Source: Candidatus Aminicenantota bacterium (lineage in GTDB: Bacteria > Acidobacteriota > Aminicenantia > Aminicenantales > UBA4085). Taken from it: a DNA stretch of 40,184 bases. Location of the stretch: NCBI GenBank assembly GCA_026393865.1, contig JAPKZI010000204.1, forward strand, positions 1 to 40,184. The letters run 5' to 3'. This document shows, piece by piece, positions 1 through 9,004 of the stretch; position 1 is the stretch's first letter, and each line of letters opens with the position of its first letter. The translations under genes were made by a program, and so were the position numbers. Under the pieces are notes generated by a model. That model was not told the DNA's origin, did no database searches, and saw nothing but the letters and a program-made list of their open reading frames with translations.

Positions 1-40
1 TGGGAGCAAGAGGTCGTCGGTTCGAATCCGACCTCCCCGA
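1..40 (+). tRNA. tRNA-Pro(TGG), 3' part only (window starts at the anticodon)
   Basis: TGGGAGCAAGAGGTC then T-arm GTCGG-TTCGAAT-CCGAC and acceptor CTCCCCG+A; matches the usual tRNA-Pro CTTTGGGAG anticodon-arm context. Confidence 0.75.
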
Positions 41-67
41 TTGTCCCCGGGGCCCGACATATATGGT

Positions 68-141
68 GCGCCTGTAGCTCAGGTGGATAGAGCATCTGCC
101 TTCTAAGCAGAGGGTCGGGAGTTCGAATCTCTCCAGGCGCG
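68..141 (+). tRNA. tRNA-Arg(TCT)
   Basis: Acceptor GCGCCTG/CAGGCGC, anticodon arm CTGCC-TTCTAA-GCAG, T-loop TTCGAAT; complete cloverleaf. Confidence 0.93.
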
Positions 142-306
142 CTTCTTATTCCCTAATTTTTCAGTCAGTTAACCTGATTTCATTTTTAGCCTGAGTCAGC
201 AGAACGGAGCCATTTTTAGCGGTTTTGTCCCCACCGTGTCCCCACGGCTTTCGTACGGGGGGAGGTCTACAAATTCAAATTGAATAACAATGCTAAGTTG
301 TCAGAT

Positions 307-915
307 TTAAGCAGGTGCGATGAACTCTCGATGGAACTCAATCAAAGGGCCGTAATCTGATTTATCGGCGGCTTGAAGAGCTCGAATAAATCTATTTCGA
401 ATTTCGGTCGTTAAAAGCAGCTCGTCCTCGGGGAAACGAATGAAAGAATTCATGTGTTCTTTGAGAAAGAGATTGACGACGAATCGCGCCCATCGACCGT
501 TCCCATTATTGAAAGGATGGATGTAGACAAGCCGATGGTGAAGTCGCGCGGAAATTTCGATGGTGTCCATTTTGAGCACCAACCAATAATCCAGATCATC
601 CGTTAGCTTTTTCACCTCTATGTCAATCTGGGCTTTATCGACTCCGATATTCTTATTGGTTTTCCTCTTTTTCCCCGCCCATAACCAGACATGCCCGAAC
701 ATCTCCTTATGGATCAAGAATAGATCGATCAGTTCGAATCGGAAGGATTTCTTTCTTTTAAATAGAAAGTATTTCTTCAGCGCTTCAGAATTGTTCTTGG
801 ATTCTGCGTCGTTGAGGTCTTTTCGTGTCGTGATAAAACTTGGCAATAAGCCTTCGAATTCTTCAGCTGTCATAGGTGTGGCACCAGGAGGAAGGTCCTG
901 ATTGAAATTCCTCAT
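307..915 (-). CDS. Fic-domain protein, mobile mystery protein B family
   Basis: Fic motif HPFNNGNGRWAR intact; N-terminus PPGATPMTAEEFEGLLPSFITTRKDLND typical of mobile mystery protein B; start overlaps the upstream gene stop (ATGA). Confidence 0.88.
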   Translation of the reverse strand: MRNFNQDLPPGATPMTAEEFEGLLPSFITTRKDLNDAESKNNSEALKKYFLFKRKKSFRFELIDLFLIHKEMFGHVWLWAGKKRKTNKNIGVDKAQIDIEVKKLTDDLDYWLVLKMDTIEISARLHHRLVYIHPFNNGNGRWARFVVNLFLKEHMNSFIRFPEDELLLTTEIRNRFIRALQAADKSDYGPLIEFHREFIAPA

Positions 916-1370
916 GATTCCCAGAGGCTGCTTCTGCGTTTTTCCAGGATTTCTTTCTTCAGAGTCTCTATTTGTTCTTTGGTCTCCTCATCCGAAGGAG
1001 TCTGTAATTCTAGTGCTGAGCTGGCCTTGTTCAAACCGACGATTTGTTCTGCTTTTTGAGTAGCTTTCGCATCAAGAAACTCCAGTAGATTCTGACGGGG
1101 AATGATCATGATTTTCAATTCTGCGTTTAAAGCATTTGCGATTTTTTTTAGGGTGCTGATCCTCGGTATTGCGCGTCCACTCTCGATGAACTGGATATAT
1201 CTCGAGGAGAAATTGATGAGTCTCCCAAGCTGTTCCTGGCTCATACCCAGCGTTTCTCTTATCAGTTTGATTTGGTCTTTAAAATCGGGATAAGTAGCCA
1301 ACCATTCAGGAATCTTCTTTACTGAACCTAGTTTTTTACTGATCTGATCTATAAAAAAGTGTTTTTTCAT
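912..1370 (-). CDS. XRE/HTH regulator, mobile mystery protein A family
   Basis: HTH segment IRETLGMSQEQLGRLINFSSRYIQFIESGRAIPRISTLKKIANAL; located directly 5' of the Fic gene. Confidence 0.87.
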   Translation of the reverse strand: MKKHFFIDQISKKLGSVKKIPEWLATYPDFKDQIKLIRETLGMSQEQLGRLINFSSRYIQFIESGRAIPRISTLKKIANALNAELKIMIIPRQNLLEFLDAKATQKAEQIVGLNKASSALELQTPSDEETKEQIETLKKEILEKRRSSLWES

Positions 1371-1378
1371 AACCTAAG

Positions 1379-1510
1379 TATACAAACTATTGTATTGTGT
1401 TTCAAGTGTATTATACGAACTGCTATTTCGTGATATGAGTAATGTATACGAAGTGGTGTTTCGTGTTGTGGGCAATGTATACGAAGTGGTACTTCGTGTT
1501 GGCGACTAAT
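1379..1510. repeat. Four tandem 33-bp repeats (TATACGAANTGGTNTTTCGT...), putative operator array
   Basis: TATAC begins at 1379, 1412, 1445 and 1478 (exact 33-bp period); each unit holds an ACGAA...TTCGT-type inverted repeat; array starts 9 bp upstream of the XRE start codon. Confidence 0.85.
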
Positions 1511-2067
1511 TCTAAGTAATGAAAACTGCTCATTTCTGAATAGAAGTGGGTGAAGAAGAGTTGAAATTCCTATTTCCGGCAATCTCATCTTCATCAAAGT
1601 GGATAAGTTGGGGGCTGCTCGAAGAATTCCCGTGACGGCTACGATCAGGCGAAGCTTAGGGCGAAATAAGCCGCGTACTCTCGACTTAACTTCCCATTTA
1701 GGGATGAAAAAGGACAATTTTCTGCCTTCCTGGGATGCTACTTGGCCAATAAAGGCATAATAAAGATGCAAAAAGACCCCGGAAGGAGCTTTTAGGACGG
1801 CCAATTTGCCGAGCTTTTTTGAGTATTCCAGATAAGCCAGGTCATCAGAATGCCCAAAAACTAAAATTTAGGTATGTTTGGGGGCAGATGGGGATTTTCC
1901 TATTAAGCGTTCGATTCTTTTTTGCCTTATTAAATCGGCCAGTTCAGGCTAAAATAGCGAACCCCCCCATGTTGCTGGTCATAGTTGTCGGTTCTCGGCT
2001 AAAAGGAACTAATTTAGAGGATAGGCTAGACCGGTTTATTAGAACGCGAAATTACGACTTACTCAAA

Positions 2068-4302
2068 TCATGATACTTTGTCTACAATCCAAATATGAAT
2101 CTGCAAGCCAATCTCAAACTTCATATTGTCCACGTAACTGCGGATGTCAGTCTCCGGGTTATTAGGAAAGCGCCGTTCGAGTTTTCCCTCATTTAAGGCG
2201 ATGGAGGCCATAACTTGGAGACATTCATTTAATATGAGATCGGCAAGGCGAACTTGACAATGGGCATTCTCTGTCAGAGTTTTATATGGTTCAGTGCCGA
2301 AGTAACGCTGATTTACAGGATCCTTTGTATTGATTAGAATAACGCCTTCCGTATCATACCAAGATTGCACCTTAAGCTCGAGGGGTCTAAACTCATAATT
2401 CTTGAAAAGGCCCTGCATTCCCTGTAGCTGTTTTTCTTTCTTTACGACGGACACGCTAGTGCCAGCCACGTACTGTTGATGGCTTGCATTGACCAAAGTC
2501 CCCTTCGTTAACTCTGTGCCAATTACGGGAATATCAATTTGTGCCACTTGCGGTGTTATTAATTGAGATGTTTGTACCATTACTTTGTGATCGTCAATAT
2601 GGATAGCTGGTGAATCAGCAATTACCTTAATCTCTGATCCAACCAGGACTTTTTCTACGTCCACGTAGAGACGGAGATTCCGTTTAGAATGGATCTTCGT
2701 CACGTATTCATCGCGTTCAAATTCAAGCCCATTTACTGGAGTAATTATTTCTCGTGCTGTTGTAGTTACCTCTAGCTCTACCTTTTTTTCCTTCCAAGTA
2801 GCTAAGATTTTTCCGTGGATGTCAGCAATATCCGATTTAACTCGAAGTATTTTTATATGCAAACCGCTTGACCGATCCTCTTTTTCGATATTGATGACTC
2901 GCGGAGTTACAGTGATTTCAGGACAATCGCTTTCGACTAATATGAGATCATTAGGGTGAACCAAGATTGTATTGATCAATAAAGCAGTGGGAGTAGATAC
3001 TCCCGTTTGAATTGATATATGGGATGTTACAAAAGCGATACCTTCTGGAGGGGGCGTTTTCAGATGCCCTGGAATAACGGGCGCCTTTCCGGAAATTCCT
3101 AATAGCTCGTCTGCAATCTTATTCAATATTTCTAACGCCTTCTGATGTCTCTCTTTAGTCTGTTCTGAAAGTTTGGATTTTGGCTCTGGATAATCCCTCA
3201 GTATTTTCACAATCGGCTCTAGATGAGCGTGTATTTGGGTGCGTAGTAATCGGAAAAAGGGGTGATTTTTGTCGAAACCATCCCTGGTTTCCGTGAGGAT
3301 TTCTTCGGGATCTGCTTGATTCAGTTTGGATCTGATATACGCACCGGCTCCAATCAGATTGAGAGTTCCGGAAATACGACGTGCGGCAGGATCCTGGTCA
3401 AAATCAAAAAGGCATAAATCCAGGACGGCATTATCTTCGTCGAGTACAAGCAAGCCGCCCTGACGTTCAACATAACCGACTTCTCCTTGAGTCAGTTCTT
3501 TTTCAGCCAAACCGATTTCACCCTTTATGCGAATGGGATTACCTGCGTCTATCTGTAGATCGTCTTCAAATCGGTCTTTGATATCAATCTCTGGAAATCG
3601 ATAATTCAACTGCTGATCAAAAGCGAGTTGCCCACGACTATCCAATACTTTTAGAACCACTTCTCTATGGGGATCGCTGTTGATCATTCTTAGCATGTAG
3701 AAGTTATTCAAATGTTCAATTAATTTATCTGTTTGAGGATTATGTACTCCTTCGGCTAGTTGAAACTCCACTCGAGTTCCATTTCCTGGGATGCCTAAGG
3801 CAGTTCGGAGCTCAGGGGTCACGCGACAGGGAGCCTTAATATTCACAAATGGCTTTTGATTCCCGCTGACCTCTTTCCAACGAAATTGGCAGTTATAAAA
3901 CAACCCGTTCTTAATGGATTTTACCTGGCCAACACGTTGAGTAAAGAGAACGTCGCGCAATCCTTTGCCAAAAAGACTCCTGGTCCTATAACCTCGCGCA
4001 CGGTCAACTGATTCCTGGCCATACATGACAAAGCGGTCTTCCATTTCCTTGTCTGTAAGGCCTTCTGCATGATCAATCACGCTAAAATGCTTTTTATTCC
4101 TAGTAAAAACGATTGTGATAGGCGCCGGATCTTCAATTTCTGGTTCTCTCCCTACTTGAAAAGCAGCGTCCGCAATTCTCCTGTAGCTATCGTCTGCGTT
4201 TGTTATCAATTCAGTTAGAATTTTTGGGATACTTTTGCCAACCGCTCGCGTAAATATTCGCCTCAGATGCCGTTCCGCAAGTTCAAGTTGGTACTCAGGC
4301 AT
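2068..4302 (-). CDS. GHKL (MORC/MutL/Hsp90-like) ATPase, 744 aa
   Basis: N-box ELITNADDS, G1-like DHAEGL, G2-like SLFGKGLRDVLF; strong SD AAGGAGG; long beta-rich C-terminal region. Confidence 0.8.
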   Translation of the reverse strand: MPEYQLELAERHLRRIFTRAVGKSIPKILTELITNADDSYRRIADAAFQVGREPEIEDPAPITIVFTRNKKHFSVIDHAEGLTDKEMEDRFVMYGQESVDRARGYRTRSLFGKGLRDVLFTQRVGQVKSIKNGLFYNCQFRWKEVSGNQKPFVNIKAPCRVTPELRTALGIPGNGTRVEFQLAEGVHNPQTDKLIEHLNNFYMLRMINSDPHREVVLKVLDSRGQLAFDQQLNYRFPEIDIKDRFEDDLQIDAGNPIRIKGEIGLAEKELTQGEVGYVERQGGLLVLDEDNAVLDLCLFDFDQDPAARRISGTLNLIGAGAYIRSKLNQADPEEILTETRDGFDKNHPFFRLLRTQIHAHLEPIVKILRDYPEPKSKLSEQTKERHQKALEILNKIADELLGISGKAPVIPGHLKTPPPEGIAFVTSHISIQTGVSTPTALLINTILVHPNDLILVESDCPEITVTPRVINIEKEDRSSGLHIKILRVKSDIADIHGKILATWKEKKVELEVTTTAREIITPVNGLEFERDEYVTKIHSKRNLRLYVDVEKVLVGSEIKVIADSPAIHIDDHKVMVQTSQLITPQVAQIDIPVIGTELTKGTLVNASHQQYVAGTSVSVVKKEKQLQGMQGLFKNYEFRPLELKVQSWYDTEGVILINTKDPVNQRYFGTEPYKTLTENAHCQVRLADLILNECLQVMASIALNEGKLERRFPNNPETDIRSYVDNMKFEIGLQIHIWIVDKVS

Positions 4303-4312
4303 TGTAGCCTCC

Positions 4313-5002
4313 TTATGCTGATTCGCCCATCCGATGCTCTAGAACTTTTATAACGTTTTTCAGAAAACTACATATATCGGAACGTCCCGCTTGTAAGGCT
4401 GTCTCCTGGAGCAGCTTTGCTCTGTCTCTAATCGCGCGGAGAGGCGTATAGGCATAGGCCCCTAGCATAATTAGAAAGTCCATAGTATTTTCCTCGTCCA
4501 GCGTCCCTTCTTTCCATTTAGTGAACAACGATGATTGTTCTAATGAAGCAAGCTCTTTTGAAGGGTCCATAGTACGCTTAATCGCTTGGCTTTTCTTTAT
4601 ATCTTCTTGGATCTGAGGCTTTCCTGACGATATAATTTGACTAACTCTATCTGCTTTCGAAAGGCCCGCATCGGTTAGAAGAAACCCTTGCTGCACACTT
4701 CCTCTTGCCCAATTACGATACTTCGGTCCCAACTGTAATAAGCTTCGGCCCACACGAGCTGAATCTGGAAAATCCGAATAGCCTTCAAGAGCAAACTTCG
4801 AAGGAAACATTTTGTAAAGAAAAACTACAATATTCTCAAAAGTCGTCGGGATGTTGCGTTGTTGTAGCCAGTTGATGGCGAATGTGGCAAGACTATTAAG
4901 ATCGATGTTCCGATAGACTGCCTCTTGACACGGCTCAAGGGCACGGAGTTTTTCTTGACAAGATTGTTCAGCTTTGGATTTCATTTTGGCGCTCCGGTTC
5001 AT
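4313..5002 (-). CDS. Hypothetical protein, 229 aa, co-operonic with the GHKL ATPase
   Basis: Full-length ORF 10 bp upstream of the ATPase start; no family recognised. Confidence 0.7.
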   Translation of the reverse strand: MNRSAKMKSKAEQSCQEKLRALEPCQEAVYRNIDLNSLATFAINWLQQRNIPTTFENIVVFLYKMFPSKFALEGYSDFPDSARVGRSLLQLGPKYRNWARGSVQQGFLLTDAGLSKADRVSQIISSGKPQIQEDIKKSQAIKRTMDPSKELASLEQSSLFTKWKEGTLDEENTMDFLIMLGAYAYTPLRAIRDRAKLLQETALQAGRSDICSFLKNVIKVLEHRMGESA

Positions 5003-5190
5003 CTTGGCCTGACTTACCCCTACTCAATGTATCATCCGTGAAGTGGATTTTTCAAGTAGTAGCTCGTTTCCCGATATGCTACTGATTATGCCTGAGCTGA
5101 AATCTGATAGTTTGATAGAGGTTGTTCTACAAAGAGTGTTGGGCTAAAATCCATTTAGGCTTGTGAGTATCAAGCATTGAAGGTGAAAAA

Positions 5191-6186
5191 ATGAAAAGGG
5201 ACAATAATAGGGTGCCCCGAATCTCCGGAAGCATATTCAACAAAAGGCCCCCGGTCATAAGAACTGCATTTAAGAAGGCCGGTCGTGTGGTTGTTATTGA
5301 GGGCGATACGGAAGAAATTCTCAAGAGAGTTCCAAATGGGACTTTTAAGCTAATCATCGCATCTCCACCCTACAACTTAGGCAAGGAATATGAGCTTAAG
5401 AGGAATTTCAATGAATATTTAGACAAGCTGGAGCCGATTATGAACCAGTTAGTCCGGGTTCTCCATCCTAAAGGTTCCTTATGTTGGCAGGTGGGGAACT
5501 ATGTAAGGCAGTCGGAAGTATTCCCTCTTGACGTTTTATTCTATCCGTTCTTCAAGCAGCACGGGTTAAAACTAAGGAATCGAGTAATCTGGCATTTTGG
5601 ACACGGACTTCACGCGTCCAAGCGGTTCTCAGGGCGTTATGAGACATTGCTCTGGTTTACCAAGGGCGATCATTATACATTCAACCTCAATGCCGTCCGT
5701 GTACCAGCGAAGTATCCTGGGAAAACCGGTTACAGACCGGGCAAGAACTATGGGAAACCATCAGGGAATCCTTTCGGAAAAAACCCTTCAGATTTCTGGC
5801 GTGTGATTAAGCAGGACTGGCAAAGTTGTGTTTGGGAATTGCCTAATGTTAAGGCAAATCATCCGGAAAAAACAATACATCCGTGTCAATACCCGATTGA
5901 ATTAGTAGAACGCTGTGTCCTAGCTTTGACAAATGAAGGCGATTGGGTGCTTGATCCCTTCGCTGGTGTAGGGTCGGCTGTACTTGCAGCACTTATGCGC
6001 AATAGACGCGGTATGGCATGCGAAAAAGAACATCGGTATTGTAAAGAAATAAAAAGGCGGATTAATCAGCTATTCAGCGGAACTCTTCGTTACCGCCCGC
6101 TTGGAAAAGCCATCCATAAGCCGACTGGACGGGAAAAGGTAGCGCAAGTTCCATTAGAGTGGCTAGAACCGAAATCCAGGCTATGA
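5191..6186 (+). CDS. Site-specific DNA methyltransferase, beta class (SPPY motif, likely N4-cytosine or N6-adenine)
   Basis: Motif IV ASPPYNLGKEYE precedes motif I DPFAGVGSAVLAAL; TIHPCQYPIELVERCVLALT typical. Confidence 0.92.
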   Translation: MKRDNNRVPRISGSIFNKRPPVIRTAFKKAGRVVVIEGDTEEILKRVPNGTFKLIIASPPYNLGKEYELKRNFNEYLDKLEPIMNQLVRVLHPKGSLCWQVGNYVRQSEVFPLDVLFYPFFKQHGLKLRNRVIWHFGHGLHASKRFSGRYETLLWFTKGDHYTFNLNAVRVPAKYPGKTGYRPGKNYGKPSGNPFGKNPSDFWRVIKQDWQSCVWELPNVKANHPEKTIHPCQYPIELVERCVLALTNEGDWVLDPFAGVGSAVLAALMRNRRGMACEKEHRYCKEIKRRINQLFSGTLRYRPLGKAIHKPTGREKVAQVPLEWLEPKSRL

Positions 6187-6203
6187 GTGGTCAGCTGTTT
6201 GCG

Positions 6204-6519
6204 TTATATCCTCAGTGCCTCGCTCATGGCCTTGTTCCGTTCGAGTTCTTCTTTTCCCTTCAAATCGACATAACACAACGTCGACGATAGGGAAGCGTGC
6301 CCAAGGCGACGCTGGATATCAAAAGCACTATAGCCCTTTGAGGCAAGAATTACGCCACACGAATGACGTAAGGCGTGGGGGTGGAACGTCGGCGGCAATC
6401 CGGCCAGCTTCAGATACTTTTTGAACCGGCGATAAAGCTGGTCGTGGGAGAGATGCTCGGCCTGCCCTCTTCGTCGTCCGTTCAGACTCATCTGGCTTAC
6501 GAAAAGGTAGGGACACCCT
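6204..6519 (-). pseudogene. Tyrosine recombinase/integrase, C-terminal fragment
   Basis: PYLFVSQMSLNG...HALRHSCGVILASKGYSAFDIQRRLGHASLSSTLCYVDL has HxxRH, GH and Y catalytic residues; the frame runs about 10 codons beyond the listed start to a stop near 6520; N-terminal part absent. Confidence 0.82.
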
Positions 6520-6532
6520 TAAATGCCTACGA

Positions 6533-6584
6533 CTGCCTCCTAAGCAGAGGGCCGGGAGTTCGAATCTCTCCAGGCGCGTTTCTT
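6533..6584 (+). repeat. Duplicated 3' half of tRNA-Arg (att-site-like direct repeat)
   Basis: 49/52 ungapped identity to 96-147; no 5' half present; anticodon position reads CCT. Confidence 0.85.
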
Positions 6585-6869
6585 TTCCTCTTGTTTATTA
6601 ATCAGTCAGTTTCTTTTGTGTTTTTTAACCTGAATACGTCGAACCGAGTCTTTTTAGCTATTTTGTTCTCAATTTGTCCTCAAGCTATTTAGGCGACGCG
6701 GGGAAAAGTCTGGAAGCCTGCTTCAATCGATTTTGTCACTTATTTGCAGCCCGGCGAAAAAACGGATCACTTCAGCGGACGGTTGATAGCTGCCGCTGAG
6801 CTCAATCGTTGGGAAACAAGATACCGTGTCCCTGATTTTCGGATCATTTCAAAGTAGAGTCAGTTGCTT

Positions 6870-8216
6870 TCATGAGGAGTGAGAATTGTAACCCCGATGA
6901 GAAGCCGAGCGGTGGAACGGCTTCCGGGTTTCGCCTCTTCCGAACTTGTGCTTTTCCACTCTTCCGCCACTGTCTTTTTTCTGCGGGGCGGATGTCGCAG
7001 GACGGTTACCGGATGGTTTTGTTATTTTCTGCTCCCTGCGTTGCTGCGGTTTATGCGGAGGGCGGGCAAATTCGGTATCGCGGCCCGGCATCGGCTTTTT
7101 ATAGTCAAAGCCCTCCAATGTGCGGCGCTCCACTTTTTCGCCAAGGACGCGTTCGATGCTGCGGACCATATCCCCGTCTTCACGGGTAATGAACGTGAAG
7201 GCGTCGCCGGTCTTCGCGGCACGTCCCGTGCGGCCAATCCTGTGCGTGTAGGCATCAGCGGTGTCAGGCATGTCGTAGTTGATGACGTGGGATATGCTTG
7301 AGACATCTATCCCGCGTGCGGCGATGTCGGTCGCCACAAGAATCTGATGAGAGCCGTCACGGAATCCGTCAAGCGCCGCCTGCCGTCTGTTCTGTGAAAG
7401 GTTGCCCTGCAGGGATGCGGCACGGTAGCCGGCATTTTCCAATTGCTGTCCCACGCGTTTGGCGCGGTGCTTGGTGCGCGCAAATATAAGGACCGATTCA
7501 GTGTCGGTATGGCGCAGGAGTTCCAGGAGGAGCGCGGTTTTCAGATGCTGATCAACGGGATAGAGCGCGTGCGCTACAGTGTTAATGGGTGCCGTGTAAT
7601 TGACCTGCACCGTTACCGGGGCGTGTAGGATCTCGCGCGCCAGCCTGCGGATATCATCGGGCATGGTCGCCGCGAACAACAGCGTCTGTCTTTGGGACGG
7701 CACATGCTTTATGATCTTCCTGATATCAGGAAGGAAGCCCATGTCGAACATCCGGTCCGCCTCGTCGAGCACGAGCACTTCCAAACGCGACAGGTTGATC
7801 GTGCGCTGATTGATATGATCGAGCAAACGGCCTGGACAGGCAACAACGATCTCGACACCGTTGCGAAGTTTCCGTATCTGCGGGCTTAGGCCCACGCCGC
7901 CGTAGATCGTTGCGCTCCGGAGGCGTGTCTGCTTTCCCATGCTTACGATGGCCTCGTGGATCTGCTCCGCCAGTTCGCGCGTAGGCGCGATAATGAGGGC
8001 GCGTACAAGACCGCGAGGACCCTGCATCAGACGGTGCAGGATCGGCAGCACAAAGGCCGCTGTCTTCCCTGTTCCCGTCTGGGCCAGTCCCATGACATCG
8101 TGTCCCTTAAGGACCGGCGGGATCGCCTGCTCTTGTATCGGCGTCGGTGTGACATAACCTGTGGCCTTTACCCCGGCCGCGACATCGGGGTGAAGATTAA
8201 ATTTACTAAATTCCAT
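6870..8216 (-). CDS. DEAD-box RNA helicase, RhlE-like
   Basis: AQTGTGKT, PTRELA, DEAD, SAT-like (AAT), HRIGRTGRA motifs; basic C-terminal tail. Confidence 0.95.
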   Translation of the reverse strand: MEFSKFNLHPDVAAGVKATGYVTPTPIQEQAIPPVLKGHDVMGLAQTGTGKTAAFVLPILHRLMQGPRGLVRALIIAPTRELAEQIHEAIVSMGKQTRLRSATIYGGVGLSPQIRKLRNGVEIVVACPGRLLDHINQRTINLSRLEVLVLDEADRMFDMGFLPDIRKIIKHVPSQRQTLLFAATMPDDIRRLAREILHAPVTVQVNYTAPINTVAHALYPVDQHLKTALLLELLRHTDTESVLIFARTKHRAKRVGQQLENAGYRAASLQGNLSQNRRQAALDGFRDGSHQILVATDIAARGIDVSSISHVINYDMPDTADAYTHRIGRTGRAAKTGDAFTFITREDGDMVRSIERVLGEKVERRTLEGFDYKKPMPGRDTEFARPPHKPQQRREQKITKPSGNRPATSAPQKKDSGGRVEKHKFGRGETRKPFHRSASHRGYNSHSS

Positions 8217-8587
8217 AAAAACTCCTTCTTACTTTTGTTCTGCGTTCGGGGGAAAAAGCCAGGTGTATTCGGGGATTACAGTGACGTAGTTCTCATCCGG
8301 GTACGGCAGTTATTTGATATATTAGCATAGCATCTTTGGGGGAATTCCGCAAGCAAAGAAATTTCCGGAGAGAGGCAAAGGCCTTTTAGGTCGCTTTGTG
8401 TTGACATCCTTTCAATCAGAGTGATAATCTCCATGTGAGTTGAGAAGGGGATATTTGCGGACAAGAGAGGAAGGGGCATTCGTCGCGGGGAAAAAACCGC
8501 ATATTCCGCTCGTATATACCAGGAAGCCCTGACGCCGACGAAAGAGGCAAGCCGCGGAATACTGCAAGGGAGATCGGAGGCATAACA

Positions 8588-9004
8588 ATGACTCAAACAT
8601 CGCTACCGGAACAAAACGCACAACCGTCACCGGCGCCCATTGCGAATCAAGCCGAAAGCGTCTTGGGATTGTCTGCCGGTGATCTTGCCGGGTTATCTGT
8701 GGACGAGATCACCGGGAACAAAGCCGTCATAACCATGGTCATGCATTACCACAAACAGCTTGTCGACCAAAACACGTCTTTAAAGAACGATCTCAATACG
8801 TTGAGGACTTACGTCGATGGTTATCGGGCCAAAAAGCTTAATGCGAGCGTAGGCGCCGGTCTCCAGCTCTTGGCGGCCATTCTTATCGGCTTCGGAGTGA
8901 GTCTCCTCACCGCGAAGCTGGGACGCCCCGGCTGGGTGACTTTGGTTGCCGGTGTTGCCACCGAGATCTTTGGCCTCTACTACTCTCTGCGTGATGGCCG
9001 CTAG
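8588..9004 (+). CDS. Small membrane protein with two predicted C-terminal TM segments
   Basis: SD GGAGG; hydrophobic LQLLAAILIGFGVSLL and WVTLVAGVATEIFGLYYSL. Confidence 0.7.
   Translation: MTQTSLPEQNAQPSPAPIANQAESVLGLSAGDLAGLSVDEITGNKAVITMVMHYHKQLVDQNTSLKNDLNTLRTYVDGYRAKKLNASVGAGLQLLAAILIGFGVSLLTAKLGRPGWVTLVAGVATEIFGLYYSLRDGR

Noticed and set aside
1379-1510. Possible CRISPR array
   Set aside because: Four contiguous diverged 33-bp repeats with no distinct spacers and no cas genes; fits an operator array better.
1367-1804. 145-aa minus-strand ORF ending with ATGA overlap on the XRE start and containing 11-aa peptide repeats (HETPLRIHYSY...)
   Set aside because: The peptide repeats are a by-product of the 33-bp DNA repeats (33 is divisible by 3); no family resemblance, and the region looks regulatory/non-coding.
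1819-2073. 84-aa plus-strand ORF
   Set aside because: No recognisable motif; it converges on the ATPase gene end and may be an IS or intergenic relic.
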